A stretch of 64,000 bases of DNA from Thiococcus pfennigii (GCF_016583835.1 NZ_NRRW01000015.1:17190-81189), one strand, 5' to 3'; shown: positions 27,768 to 36,570, numbered from the stretch's first letter. Made by a program: numbers and translations. The notes: generated by a model not told the origin, from the sequence alone.

Positions 27768-28543
27768 AGTTTCATCTCCGAATGACTGTAGTGGACGCCT
27801 TCGAGGGCCTGCGGCGTCGGATGGAAACGGCCCCCCTTGAGCCAGATCCGCAGCGCCCACCAATGGATCATCGCCAAGACCTTCAGCGTGTTGAACGGGT
27901 GCCTGGCCGCGGCCCGCAACAGCGTGCGGTCGTTTAGCGCGACGGCCTGCCCGACCTGGGTCGCGACGAGTCGGGGCTGGCCGTGTTCGCTCTGCTGGAT
28001 CGCGATCCGGTATCGCTCCCCCGGCCGGCTGAAGCGAAACGCATAATGGCAATCCATGCCGATGAAGGGCGAGACATGGAAGACCTTCTCGGCCTCCGCG
28101 TGGATCCCGTCATCGAGCGCCCGCCCACCGTCGGTCAGGACATAGTGGTGCCACTGTCCGAAGGTGTTGCTGACCTCGCCGATGATGCCGACGAGCCGGT
28201 CATCGCCGTCATAGGCGTACCACATGGCCAGCGGGTTGAAGACGATCCCCAGGAAGCGCGGGAAGCAGACCAGCTCGATCCGCCGCGCGCGCTCCGGCAG
28301 GCCGTAGTCGGCCAGCAGCGCATCGGCCCACGCGCGCCACGGCCGCCCGTCACGCGCCCCGAAGTCCCGCCCGTGGAGGCTGTAGAGGTTGAAGCGATCG
28401 AGCGACAGCCAGCGCAGCGATCGGGCCTCCTCGGCAATGGTGTCGACATCGATCCGCAGGCTCATGACGCCGTAGCGGAACTGGTACTGGATGGCGCCCA
28501 GGCGCTTGTGCATGACCTGGCCGAGATAGATACCGCTAGGCAT
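27761..28543 (-). CDS. DUF1365 domain protein
   Basis: A 260-residue protein of the DUF1365 family, which almost always sits between an FAD-dependent amine-oxidase-like gene and a CFA synthase gene. Family blocks are YLGQVMHKRLGAIQYQFRY, FNLYSLHGRDFG, RIELVCFPRFLGIVFNPLA, GEVSNTFGQWHHYVL and KVFHVSPFIGMDCHYAFRF. No transmembrane helix is evident. The start ATG overlaps the stop of the FAD gene by 8 bases, so translation is coupled. The catalytic role is unknown. Confidence 0.88.
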   Translation of the reverse strand: MPSGIYLGQVMHKRLGAIQYQFRYGVMSLRIDVDTIAEEARSLRWLSLDRFNLYSLHGRDFGARDGRPWRAWADALLADYGLPERARRIELVCFPRFLGIVFNPLAMWYAYDGDDRLVGIIGEVSNTFGQWHHYVLTDGGRALDDGIHAEAEKVFHVSPFIGMDCHYAFRFSRPGERYRIAIQQSEHGQPRLVATQVGQAVALNDRTLLRAAARHPFNTLKVLAMIHWWALRIWLKGGRFHPTPQALEGVHYSHSEMKLC

Positions 28544-29858
28544 CCGCGGTCTCCTTGCTCTCCCAAGGGGTCTCCCCCGAGGTCTCCCAAGGCAAGGGCA
28601 GGTCCCACGACCGGGCGAGCGCGACCGCGCTACGCAGGCCGTCCTCGTGGAAGCCGTAGCCGAGATAGGCGCCGCAGAGCCAGACGTTCGCCGTGCCTTG
28701 GAGGGCCTCGATCTCGCGTTGCGCATCGAGCGCGGCCTGGTCGAAGACCGGATGCTCGTAGCGGATCTCCTCGAAGACCTTGTCGGGGGCTGGCGGCGTG
28801 ATCGGGTTCAGCGTGACCAACAGCGGGGTCTCGATCGCGATGTTCTGAAGCGCATTCATCCAGTAGGTGACCGCCACGCGGGTCTCGGGATGGCGGGTGT
28901 CGCGCAGGTAGTTCCAGCTGGTCCACGCGCGTTGGCGATGCGGCATCAGCGAGGTATCGCAGTGCAGATAGGCCAGGTTCTCCTGGTAGCCGATGCGCCC
29001 GAGCGGCGCGAAGGCCTCCTTGAGCCGCCCGTCGAGCATCGCGAAGCTCTGATCGCTGTGCGAGGCGAGCACGACATGGTCGAAGCGCCCCGTGGTCCCA
29101 TCGGCGCAGCGGATCTCCAGGCCCTCGTCGCCGGGCGCGACGCGCTCGACCCGGCTGTCCAGGCGCACGTCGAAGTTGGCGACCTTCCGCAGCGCATCGA
29201 CGTAGCGCTGCGAGCCCCCGACCAGGCTCTCCCATTGCGGCTGGTCCTGGACGTTCAGTAGGCCGTGGTTCTCGAAGAAGCGCAGGAAGCTCGCCGCTGG
29301 AAAGCGCATCATCGTCTCGACCGGACAAGACCAGATGGCCGCGGCCATCGGTAGCAGGTAGCGCTGCTGCATCCGATCTTCGAAGCCGTGCTCGGCCAGG
29401 TAGTCGCCGAGCGTCGTCGTCAGGGCCTCCGGTCGCTGGAGATCCTGCTTGGCCCGCCGATTGAAGCGGAGGATCTGGCGAATCATGCCCCAATGGGCGG
29501 GCGAGAGGAGATTGCGGCGCTGCGCGAAGAGCGAGCCCAGCGTGTCGCCCGAGTATTCCAGGCGGCCGCCGTCGATCGAGACCGAGAAGCCCATCCGGGT
29601 CGGCTGCGTCTCGACCCCCAGGTGTCCGAGCATTGCCGTCAGGTGCGGATAGTTGGGGCGATTGAAGACGATGAAGCCGGTGTCTACCGGCTGGCGTCGC
29701 CCGCCCACGTCGATTTCGACCGTGTTGGTGTGGCCACCCAGTTTCGGGTCCTTTTCGAACAAGGTCACCGCGTGGCGCTGACCCAGGCACCAGGCCGCTG
29801 CCAACCCACTGATCCCGCTTCCGATGACGCCGACCCTAAGACCGCTTCCTTTGACCAC
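28536..29858 (-). CDS. FAD-dependent oxidoreductase, amine oxidase-like
   Basis: A 440-residue flavoprotein. The GTG start at 29858 (VVKGSGLRVGVIGSG) has GGGGG about 5 bases upstream. The dinucleotide-binding loop is VIGSGISGLAAAWCL, followed by LFEKDPKLGGHTNT, GFIVFNRPNYPHL and a C-terminal FAD block GTANVWLCGAYLGYGFHEDGL. Homologs are paired with DUF1365 and CFA synthase and are proposed to oxidise or desaturate acyl chains. It is the first gene of the four-gene operon, transcribed away from the SDR gene, with a perfect 7-bp inverted repeat in its leader. Confidence 0.88.
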   Translation of the reverse strand: MVKGSGLRVGVIGSGISGLAAAWCLGQRHAVTLFEKDPKLGGHTNTVEIDVGGRRQPVDTGFIVFNRPNYPHLTAMLGHLGVETQPTRMGFSVSIDGGRLEYSGDTLGSLFAQRRNLLSPAHWGMIRQILRFNRRAKQDLQRPEALTTTLGDYLAEHGFEDRMQQRYLLPMAAAIWSCPVETMMRFPAASFLRFFENHGLLNVQDQPQWESLVGGSQRYVDALRKVANFDVRLDSRVERVAPGDEGLEIRCADGTTGRFDHVVLASHSDQSFAMLDGRLKEAFAPLGRIGYQENLAYLHCDTSLMPHRQRAWTSWNYLRDTRHPETRVAVTYWMNALQNIAIETPLLVTLNPITPPAPDKVFEEIRYEHPVFDQAALDAQREIEALQGTANVWLCGAYLGYGFHEDGLRSAVALARSWDLPLPWETSGETPWESKETADA

Positions 29859-30172
29859 GATGCCCCCTTTGGTGGAAATGCCCCAAAACCTGGGGCACAG
29901 CCCGTAAGATGGAGCACGAGGGCGGCGGATCAAGTCCGGCGTCGCGGCGCGTCGCACCCGTCCGGGCGGGTTGCACGGATCGCAAGGGGCGGCTCGGGCA
30001 CCGTCCAACGGCCGCTTTTAGGTTGAAGACGCGGCACGGAAACGCGATATCCGCCGGGACTCGGTCTCGGGCGCCCGACCGCCTGCGACCGGCGCCGGCG
30101 GTCCCTATCCGATCACAGGCCGATCACAGGCCGATTCACAGTCGGGTCGCGACGCGCGACCAGGGGTATGAC
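29859..30172. promoter_or_regulatory. divergent control region, FAD-oxidoreductase operon / SDR
   Basis: A 314-bp region with no gene. It holds TGCCCCA-AAACC-TGGGGCA (29879-29897), a perfect operator-like inverted repeat 21 bp before the operon start. A minus-strand TGATCC at 29927-29932 resembles the -35 element used by RpoE/ChrR-type sigma factors, but the matching -10 is not convincing. Confidence 0.45.
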
Positions 30173-30985
30173 ATGCCGGGAACGAATGGGGTGTGCGATC
30201 AGCGGATTTGGCTCGTCGGGGCCTCCCAGGGGATCGGGCTGTGCCTGGCCGAGCGGCTCGTGCAGGCGGGTGGCCGTGTCATCGCGTCGGCGCGCGGGGC
30301 CGAGCACAGCGAGGTGCTGCGCCGTCTGCGCGAGCAGGATCCCGACAGGTTGACCCTGCTCGACATCGACGTCACCGACCCGCCAGCGATCGAAGGCGTC
30401 TGCGACCGGGCCTGGGCCGCCTTCGGCGGTCTCGACGTCTGGATCTACAATGTCGGCACCTACGAGCCGATGGGCATCGAGGACTGGGATCTGGCCGAGT
30501 TCGAGCGGATGGCCCAGACCAACTACCTGGGCGCCGTGCGCCTGATGCATGCGCTGGCGCCGCGGTTCCTGAAGCAGATCGGGCCCCAGGACGGATCGAG
30601 ACCGCCCAGCAAGCCGGCCGCGCAATGGATCTGGAACGCGAGCCTCGCCTCCGACTTCGGCCTGCCCTACGGCGGCGGCTACTCGGCACCGAAGGCCGCC
30701 CTCGTGAATCTGGCCGAGTCGCTGCAGCCGGAGCTGGCGCGGCACGGCATCGCGCTCAAGATCATCAATCACGGGTTCGTCAAGACCCGCCTGACGCAGA
30801 AGAACGCATTTCCGATGCTCGGCCTGATGGAGGCCGACGAGGCCGCCGAACGGATCCTCGCCTGCCTCGGTACCAAGCGCTTCGAGACGCGATTCCCGCG
30901 CAACCTCGCGAGCATCCTCGGCGTCCTCAAGCGCCTCCCGAAGCCCTGGAGTCTCGCGCTCACGCGCAGGATGCTCAAGCCCTGA
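30173..30985 (+). CDS. short-chain dehydrogenase/reductase
   Basis: A 270-residue classical-type SDR in the cytoplasm. The cofactor loop is LVGASQGIGLCLAERL (GxxxGIG), NVG replaces the NNAG motif at YNVGTYEP, the catalytic serine is at WNASLASDF and YGGGYSAPKAALVN supplies the YxxxK pair. It is divergent from the FAD-oxidoreductase-DUF1365-CFA operon, the usual place for an SDR in these clusters, so a shared lipid or stress function is likely. The ATG at 30173 is the family start; the upstream open frame has no homology. Downstream it is convergent with potI, 40 bp apart. Confidence 0.87.
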   Translation: MPGTNGVCDQRIWLVGASQGIGLCLAERLVQAGGRVIASARGAEHSEVLRRLREQDPDRLTLLDIDVTDPPAIEGVCDRAWAAFGGLDVWIYNVGTYEPMGIEDWDLAEFERMAQTNYLGAVRLMHALAPRFLKQIGPQDGSRPPSKPAAQWIWNASLASDFGLPYGGGYSAPKAALVNLAESLQPELARHGIALKIINHGFVKTRLTQKNAFPMLGLMEADEAAERILACLGTKRFETRFPRNLASILGVLKRLPKPWSLALTRRMLKP

Positions 30986-31025
30986 CGGCGAGGGGCGCGC
31001 GACCGTCCTGGCCGCCCGGGCGGCC

Positions 31026-31853
31026 TCAGTCCCGGGTCGGTCTGCGGCCCGTTCGGGTGCTGCCCAGGCCGCGCGTGGTCAGCGCGGCGATGGCGACGGC
31101 CACGGCGACGAAGACGACGATGATGGTCGCCAGCGCGTTGATCTGCGGCGACACGCCCATGCGCACGCTGGAGTAGACGACCATCGGCAGGGTCGTCGCG
31201 CCCGGGCCCGAGACGAAGCTCGCGATGACGAGATCATCGAGCGACAGCGTGAACGCGAGCAGCCAGCCCGAGAGCAGGGCCGGGGCGATCAGCGGCAGCG
31301 TGATGCGCAGGTACACGGTCAGCGGGTGGGCGCCCAGATCCATCGCCGCCTCCTCGAGCGAGCGATCGATCTGCGCCAGGCGGGCGCGCACGACGACGGC
31401 GACATAGGCCAGGCTGAAGGTGATGTGGGCGACCGTGATGGTCGTGAAGCCGCGCCCGCCCGGCCAGCCGACGGACTGCTGGAGGGCGACGAAGAGGAGC
31501 AGCAGCGACAGGCCGATGATGACGTCCGGCATCACGAGCGGCGCGGTCAGCAGCAGCTCGAAGCCGGTGCGCCCGCGGAAGCGCCCGTGACGGACCAGGG
31601 CGTTGGCCGCCAGGGTGCCGAGCACGACGGCGAAGGTCGCGTTGGTCGCGGCGATGCGGATGCTGAGCCAGGCCGCATCGAGCAGTTGGCGGTTGTGCAG
31701 CAACTCCCCGTACCACTTCAGCGAGAAGCCCGACCAGACCGTGACCAGCCGCGACTCGTTGAACGAGTAGACGATGAGCAGCAGCACCGGCAGATAGAGG
31801 AAGGCGTAGCCGAAGGCGAGCACCGTGTAGAGCGACCAGCGTTGGCGCCTCAT
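31026..31853 (-). CDS. potI: polyamine ABC transporter permease PotI type
   Basis: A 275-residue inner-membrane permease with six predicted helices. It begins MRRQRWSLYTVLAFGYAFLY and has the NESRLVTVWSGFSLKWY periplasmic loop typical of PotI/PotC. The EAA loop that contacts the ATPase reads LEEAAMDLGAHPLTVYLRIT. The start codon overlaps the potH stop as ATGA. It is the last gene of the potFAHI operon importing putrescine or spermidine. The C-terminus is Thr/Arg-rich and short. Confidence 0.9.
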   Translation of the reverse strand: MRRQRWSLYTVLAFGYAFLYLPVLLLIVYSFNESRLVTVWSGFSLKWYGELLHNRQLLDAAWLSIRIAATNATFAVVLGTLAANALVRHGRFRGRTGFELLLTAPLVMPDVIIGLSLLLLFVALQQSVGWPGGRGFTTITVAHITFSLAYVAVVVRARLAQIDRSLEEAAMDLGAHPLTVYLRITLPLIAPALLSGWLLAFTLSLDDLVIASFVSGPGATTLPMVVYSSVRMGVSPQINALATIIVVFVAVAVAIAALTTRGLGSTRTGRRPTRD

Positions 31854-32770
31854 GGCCTGTCCTCCAGGGCGCCCTGCTGCCAGCGCTGCATCAGGACGAA
31901 GGGCACGACGAGCAGGCCGAGCAGGACCAGGGCGAGCGCGGCGGCGAGCGGCCAGTCCATGTTCGAGAAGAACTCGGTCCACAGCATCCGCCCGACCATC
32001 AGGGTCTGGGGGCCGCCGAGCAGGTCCGGGATCACGAACTCGCCGACGGCCGGGATGAAGACCAGCATGCTGCCGGCGACGATGCCGGCGCGCGACAGCG
32101 GTAGCGTCACGCGCAGGAACGCGCGCAAGGGCCGACAGCCGAGGTCGGCGGCGGCCTCCAGGAGCGTCGGATCGAGCCGCGTCAGGTTGGCGTAGAGCGG
32201 CAGGATCATGAACGGCAGGTAGGAGTAGACGATGCCGATGTAGACCGCCGTCTGGGTGTAGAGGATCGCCAGCGGCTCGTCGATGACCCCGAGCCAGAGC
32301 AGGAAGTTGTTCAGGAAGCCGTTGGTCTTCAAGATCCCGATCCAGGCATAGACGCGGATCAGGAACGAGGTCCAGAACGGCAGCACGATCAGCATCAGCA
32401 GCGGCAGCCGCCAGCGTTCCGGGGCCGTGGCGATCGCGTAGGCCATCGGATAGCCGAGCAGCAGGCAGAGGAGCGTGCAGACCAGGGCCACCTGGAGCGA
32501 GTTGAGGAACGAGGCCAGGTAGAGGCTGTCGCTCCAGAGCAGGCGATAGCTCTGGAAGTCGAGGCGGATCTGCAGGACCCCCTCCTCGACCCACTGCCAG
32601 AGCGCCGCGTAGGGCGGCTGCGCGGCGGTCGGCTCGGCGAGGCTGATCTGCAGGACGATGGCGACCGGCAGCAGCAGGAAGAGGCCGAGCCAGAGATAGG
32701 GCACGCCGATGTTCAGGAGTCGGCTCGCGCGCCTGGTGGGGCGCGGCCGGTTCTGGAACGGGGAGGCCAT
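31850..32770 (-). CDS. potH: polyamine ABC transporter permease PotH type
   Basis: A 306-residue permease with six helices. Recognisable parts are PYLWLGLFLLLPVAIVLQIS, IVLPFWTSFLIRVYAWIGIL, the SYLPFMILPLYANLTRLDPT loop and the EAA motif LLEAAADLGCRPLRAFLRVT. It pairs with PotI as the heterodimeric membrane channel. It follows potA after 7 bp and overlaps potI by 4 bases. Confidence 0.91.
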   Translation of the reverse strand: MASPFQNRPRPTRRASRLLNIGVPYLWLGLFLLLPVAIVLQISLAEPTAAQPPYAALWQWVEEGVLQIRLDFQSYRLLWSDSLYLASFLNSLQVALVCTLLCLLLGYPMAYAIATAPERWRLPLLMLIVLPFWTSFLIRVYAWIGILKTNGFLNNFLLWLGVIDEPLAILYTQTAVYIGIVYSYLPFMILPLYANLTRLDPTLLEAAADLGCRPLRAFLRVTLPLSRAGIVAGSMLVFIPAVGEFVIPDLLGGPQTLMVGRMLWTEFFSNMDWPLAAALALVLLGLLVVPFVLMQRWQQGALEDRP

Positions 32771-32777
32771 CGACGGG

Positions 32778-33914
32778 TTAGTCCGCCAGCACGACGCCGC
32801 TCGTCGGCGACCACTCCATCGCGACCTCCTGACCCCAGGTCAGCGCCTGCTCGGTGCGCGGCTGGATGTTGGCGAGCGTCATCTCGACGATCTGCCCCGG
32901 GCTCACCCGGACGTGGTAGATGGAGACGTCGCCGAGGTAGGCGATGTCCTCGACGAGGCCGCGGATCTGGTTCACGGCCTCCTCGCGGAAGGCGGCGCAG
33001 AGGCGGACCTTCTCCGGGCGCACCGCGACCGTGACCGGGCTGCCGAGCGCGAGCGGCTGCGGGCAGCGCATCCGCATCGGCCGCCCGAGCGGGGTCTCGA
33101 CGAGGACCTCGTCGCCGTCGCGCTCGACGACCTTGCCCTCGAACAGGTTGACCGAGCCGATGAAGCGGGCGACGAAGCGGCAGTTCGGGTATTCGTAGAT
33201 GCCGGTCGGGGTATCGACCTGGACGATCTGCCCGGCGTCCATGACCGCGAGGCGGGTCGACATGGTCATCGCCTCCTCCTGGTCGTGGGTCACCGTGATG
33301 AAGGTCGTGCCGATGCGCTCCTGGAGATTGACCAGCTCGAACTGGGTGTTCTCGCGCAGGCGCTTGTCGAGCGCCCCGAGCGGCTCGTCCAGCAGCAGGA
33401 GCTTCGGGTGCTTGGCCAGGCTGCGGGCCAGCGCGACGCGCTGGCGCTGGCCGCCGGAAAGCTGGTCCGGGCGCCGTCGGCGCAGCTCGCCGATCTTGAG
33501 CAGGTCGAGCATCTCGGCGACCCGCTCGGCGCGCTCGCGGCGCGGCATGCGCTCCTGCTTGAGGCCGAACTCGACGTTCTGCTCGACCGTCATGTGCGGG
33601 AACAGCGCGTAGGACTGGAACATCATGTTGACCGGCCGGTTGTACGGTGGCAGGTCGGTCACGTCGGCCCCGTCGATGAAGATCCGCCCGCTGCTCGGGT
33701 ACTCCAGGCCGGCCAAGATACGCAGCAGCGTCGTCTTGCCGCAGCCGGAGCTGCCGAGCAGCGAGAAGAACTCGCCCTGGAAGATCGACAGCGACACGTC
33801 GTCGACCGCATAGACGTCGCCGAACTTCTTCGTCACCCGCTCGATGCGCACATAGGGTTGGGCCTTGGGGTCCTGCCAGGGCTCGAGCGAGCGGCGGTCG
33901 ATCGCGATGGCCAT
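32778..33914 (-). CDS. potA: polyamine ABC transporter ATPase
   Basis: A 378-residue ATP-binding subunit. Walker A is LLGSSGCGKTTLL, the Q-loop is MMFQSYALFPHMTV, the signature LSGGQRQRVALARSLA and Walker B LLLLDEPLGALDK, with switch His in VTHDQEEAMT. The C-terminal TOBE domain follows. It couples ATP hydrolysis to polyamine import by PotH/PotI. Second gene of the operon, 16 bp after potF. Confidence 0.94.
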   Translation of the reverse strand: MAIAIDRRSLEPWQDPKAQPYVRIERVTKKFGDVYAVDDVSLSIFQGEFFSLLGSSGCGKTTLLRILAGLEYPSSGRIFIDGADVTDLPPYNRPVNMMFQSYALFPHMTVEQNVEFGLKQERMPRRERAERVAEMLDLLKIGELRRRRPDQLSGGQRQRVALARSLAKHPKLLLLDEPLGALDKRLRENTQFELVNLQERIGTTFITVTHDQEEAMTMSTRLAVMDAGQIVQVDTPTGIYEYPNCRFVARFIGSVNLFEGKVVERDGDEVLVETPLGRPMRMRCPQPLALGSPVTVAVRPEKVRLCAAFREEAVNQIRGLVEDIAYLGDVSIYHVRVSPGQIVEMTLANIQPRTEQALTWGQEVAMEWSPTSGVVLAD

Positions 33915-33930
33915 CGTCCGGGCGGTCCGG

Positions 33931-35040
33931 TCAGTGCCCGGACTTCAGTCGCGTCCAGAGCCTGTTGAGGTCGCGCAGCTCGCGGCTGCTGCGCTCGGCC
34001 GGCACGAAGAGCCGGGCGCGCACGGCCGGGGGCGGGTAGATGCCCGGGTCGTCGCGCAGGGCCTCGTCGAGATGGGGCGTCGCGGCCAGGTTCGGGTTGG
34101 CGTAGTAGACATAGTCGGAGACCGCCGCGATCACCTCGGGCTCGAGCAGGTAGGCGATGAAGGCATGGGCGGCCTCGGGGTTCGGCGCATCGGCCGGGAT
34201 CGCCATCACGTCGGTCCAGAGGACGGCCCCCTCGCGCGGGATCAGGTAGTCGATCGCGACGCGCCCGCCGGCCTCCTCCGCGCGGGTCGCGGCCTGCAGG
34301 ACGTCGCCCGAGTAGCCGTGCGCGACGCACAGGTCGCCGTTGGCCAGGTCGCTGATGTACTGCGAGGAATGGATGTAGCGGATGTGCGGGTAGATCGCCT
34401 CGATCAGCGCCTGGGCGGCGGCCAGGTCGGCCTTGGCCAGGCTGTTCGGGTCGCGACCGAGGTAGGCGAGCGCCGCCGGGATGACCTCGGCCGGGTCATC
34501 GAGCAGGCTGATACCGCAGCCGGCGAGGCGCTTGGCGTTCTCCGGGTCGAAGATCAGCCCCCAGGTATCGAGCGGCGCGTCCTCGCCGAGGGCCGCCTGG
34601 ACCTTCTCGACGTTGATGCCGAGCCCGGTCGTGCCCCACATGTACGGCACGACATGGGCGTTGCCCGGATCGCCGGAGGCCAGGGTCGCCATTATCTGCG
34701 GGTCGAGGTTCGCGAGGCCCAGTAGCCTGTCCTTGTCGAGGGGCCGGTAGAGGCCGGCGGCGATGTGACGCGCGGCGAACGGGCGCATCGTCGGGAAGAC
34801 CAGGTCATAGCCGCTGCGCCCGGCGAAGAGCTTGGCCTCCAGGACCTCGTTGGCGTCATAGACGTCGAGCACCGGGTGGATCCCGGTGCGCGCCTGGAAG
34901 TCGGCGAGCGTGTCCTCGGCGAAGTAGTCGTTCCAATTGTAGATGTGTAGCCGTTCCTCGGCGCTCGCGATGGCGGGCACGGCGAGGGCGGCGACGAGGA
35001 GCAGGGCCGCCGGGCGCAGCAGGACGGACAGGTGGCGCAT
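33931..35040 (-). CDS. potF: periplasmic polyamine-binding protein
   Basis: A 369-residue substrate-binding protein. The start at 35040 opens a Sec signal peptide (MRHLSVLLRPAALLLVAALA, cleavage after ASA), with GGAGG upstream in the leader. The mature protein starts EERLHIYNWNDYFAEDT, a hallmark of PotF/PotD; further blocks are YDLVFPTMRPF, VPYMWGTTGLGIN and YSGDVLQAA. Aromatic and acidic residues (YNWNDYF) line the polyamine site. It captures putrescine or spermidine for PotAHI. First gene of its operon; a REP array lies upstream. Confidence 0.92.
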   Translation of the reverse strand: MRHLSVLLRPAALLLVAALAVPAIASAEERLHIYNWNDYFAEDTLADFQARTGIHPVLDVYDANEVLEAKLFAGRSGYDLVFPTMRPFAARHIAAGLYRPLDKDRLLGLANLDPQIMATLASGDPGNAHVVPYMWGTTGLGINVEKVQAALGEDAPLDTWGLIFDPENAKRLAGCGISLLDDPAEVIPAALAYLGRDPNSLAKADLAAAQALIEAIYPHIRYIHSSQYISDLANGDLCVAHGYSGDVLQAATRAEEAGGRVAIDYLIPREGAVLWTDVMAIPADAPNPEAAHAFIAYLLEPEVIAAVSDYVYYANPNLAATPHLDEALRDDPGIYPPPAVRARLFVPAERSSRELRDLNRLWTRLKSGH

Positions 35041-35270
35041 CGGAGGTTCCTCCCGGGGACGAAGGGTTGGACTGGGCGGTTCGGGTCCTGTGCCGGAGCA
35101 CCGGAAAATGCCGCGCATGCTACTGGAAAATCGCGCGTAATCCCATATGCGCTGGCAACGGGTGTGAGCCCCGCGGTGCGCCGCCTGCTTGAACCGATCC
35201 TCCGGTCTCGGGGCGCCTGCCGGGTGGTTTCGATGACAACCGGCGGCGGGTGGAGCCCATCATGAGGGGG

Positions 35271-35548
35271 CAAACGATGCGGTTCCTGACGTCACCGCAT
35301 CCTACGTCGCCCGGTAGGATGCGGTGAGGAACGAACCGCATCGCTGGTGCTGGCGCGGATGTCGCGGTGGGGGCAAACGATGCGGTTCCTGACGTCACCG
35401 CATCCTACGTCGCCCGCTGATGCGGTGAGGAACGAACCGCATCGCTGGTGCTGGCGCGGATGTCGCGGTGGGGCAAACGATGCGGTTCCTAACGTCACCG
35501 CATCCTACGTCGCCCGCTGATGCGGTGAGGAACGAACCGCATCGTTAG
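35271..35548 (-). repeat. REP family 2 tandem array, three ~100-bp units
   Basis: Units start with CAAACGATGCGGTTCC at 35271, 35374 and 35474 (periods 103 and 100 bp; the last is partial). Each contains the hairpin GATGCGGT...ACCGCATC; the first also shows GTAGGATGCGGTGAGGAACG in full with the GTAG tetranucleotide. The array ends 48 bp before the RAYT 2 start and fills the potF-RAYT gap together with an unassigned stretch at 35041-35270. Confidence 0.9.
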
Positions 35549-35596
35549 GCTTCGACAGGCGGACGCTGCCGCCGGGTTAAAGGAGGTGCCTTTGCG

Positions 35597-36124
35597 ATGA
35601 CCGACTACCGGCGGTTACGGATCCCCGGGGCGACCTGGTTTTTCACCGTGAACCTGGCGCGACGGCATGACCAACGCCTGCTGGTGGAGCAGATCGCGGT
35701 GCTCGGGGAGGTCTTCCGCGCCGTCAAGGCAGCGCATCCGTTCCGGATCGAGGCGATCTGTGTGCTGCCCGACCATCTGCACTGCATCTGGACCCTGCCG
35801 GCTGGGGATTCGGCCTATGCGACCCGTTGGGCGCTCATCAAGGCCGGCTTCTCCCGAGCCCTTCCGGCTGGCGAGCCACGTTCGCAGAGCCGCGCCAAAC
35901 GCGGCGAGCGGGGTATCTGGCAACGGCGGTTCTGGGAGCATGCGATCCGCGACGAGCGCGATCTCGCCCGGCACATCGATTACATCCACTGGAATCCGGT
36001 GAAGCACGGTTGGGTGCCGCGGGTTGGAGACTGGCCCCATTCGAGCTTCCATGCCTACGTGCGCCGTGGTCGTTATCCGGCCGATTGGGCCGATCCGCCG
36101 GGGCAGATCGACGCCGGCGAATAA
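35597..36124 (+). CDS. REP-associated tyrosine transposase (RAYT 2)
   Basis: A 175-residue RAYT closely similar in length and motifs to RAYT 1: LPDHLHCIWTLPAGD with the HxH metal site, GIWQRRFWEHAIRDERD, catalytic tyrosine in HIDYIHWNPVKHG and DWPHSSFHAYVRRGRYP. A strong AAAGGAGGTG lies before the ATG. It is flanked on both sides by family 2 REPs (35271-35548 and 36207-36408), which share the GATGCGG palindrome. It appears intact and could be active on those hairpins. Confidence 0.92.
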   Translation: MTDYRRLRIPGATWFFTVNLARRHDQRLLVEQIAVLGEVFRAVKAAHPFRIEAICVLPDHLHCIWTLPAGDSAYATRWALIKAGFSRALPAGEPRSQSRAKRGERGIWQRRFWEHAIRDERDLARHIDYIHWNPVKHGWVPRVGDWPHSSFHAYVRRGRYPADWADPPGQIDAGE

Positions 36125-36206
36125 GCCGGCGTGCCGCCCAGCCTCGGCGATCGGGTGCCGGATTTCATCGCTCCATGGATGGGGTTCCTGACGTTGCTGC
36201 ATCAAT

Positions 36207-36408
36207 GATGCGGTTCGTTCCTCACCAGCACCAGCGATGCGGTTCGTTCCTCACCAGCATCATCGATGCGGTTCGTTCCTCACCAGCATCATCGATGCGG
36301 TTCGTTCCTCACCGCACCAGCGATGCGGTTCGTTCCTCACCAGCATCATCGATGCGGTTCGTTCCTCACCAGCATCATCGATGCGGTTCGTTCCTCACCG
36401 CATCCTAC
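36207..36408 (+). repeat. seven tandem 29-bp units of REP family 2
   Basis: GATGCGGTTCGTTCCTCACC units start at 36207, 36236, 36265, 36294, 36322, 36351 and 36380; the spacing is 29 bp except once 28. Most end with AGCATCATC. The final unit closes as CTCACCGCATCCTACG, a complete inverse GTAG REP. No spacers separate the units, so it is a minisatellite, not a CRISPR array. Confidence 0.9.
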
Positions 36409-36447
36409 GCGGCTGGGCGGTGCGTTCCAGGGAGGCGGATCGTTCGA

Positions 36448-36570
36448 ACCGGCGAAGGGGGTGCGCAGGTTTTCGGCGACGAGTGCATTGATGCGTCGCA
36501 GGGTCTTGCGGTCTTGGGTCTGCCAGTAGAGATAGTCCGACCAGGCCTCGGTGGTCCAGGCGAGGTGTCT
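36448..36570 (-). pseudogene. YoeB-type toxin fragment
   Basis: About 41 codons of a Txe/YoeB mRNA interferase: LAWTTEAWSDYLYWQTQDRK followed by TLRRINALVAENLRTPFAG. The match stops exactly where GKPEPLKG and the catalytic C-terminus should follow; DNA then leads into the 29-bp REP array. The 5' end also lacks a proper start, and no YefM antitoxin gene is next to it. It is therefore a remnant truncated at both ends, most likely by repeat activity. The rest of 36571-36683 before nupC has a CACCTTGAAAAAGTCAAGGTG hairpin. Confidence 0.72.

Noticed and set aside
29903..29932. RpoE/ChrR-type promoter upstream of the lipid operon
   Set aside because: TGATCC is present, but the element at the expected -10 distance (CTTACG) does not fit well; mentioned only as a weak hint.
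36207..36408. 29-bp repeats resembling CRISPR repeats
   Set aside because: Units are head to tail with no spacers and no cas genes nearby; they belong to the RAYT 2 REP family.
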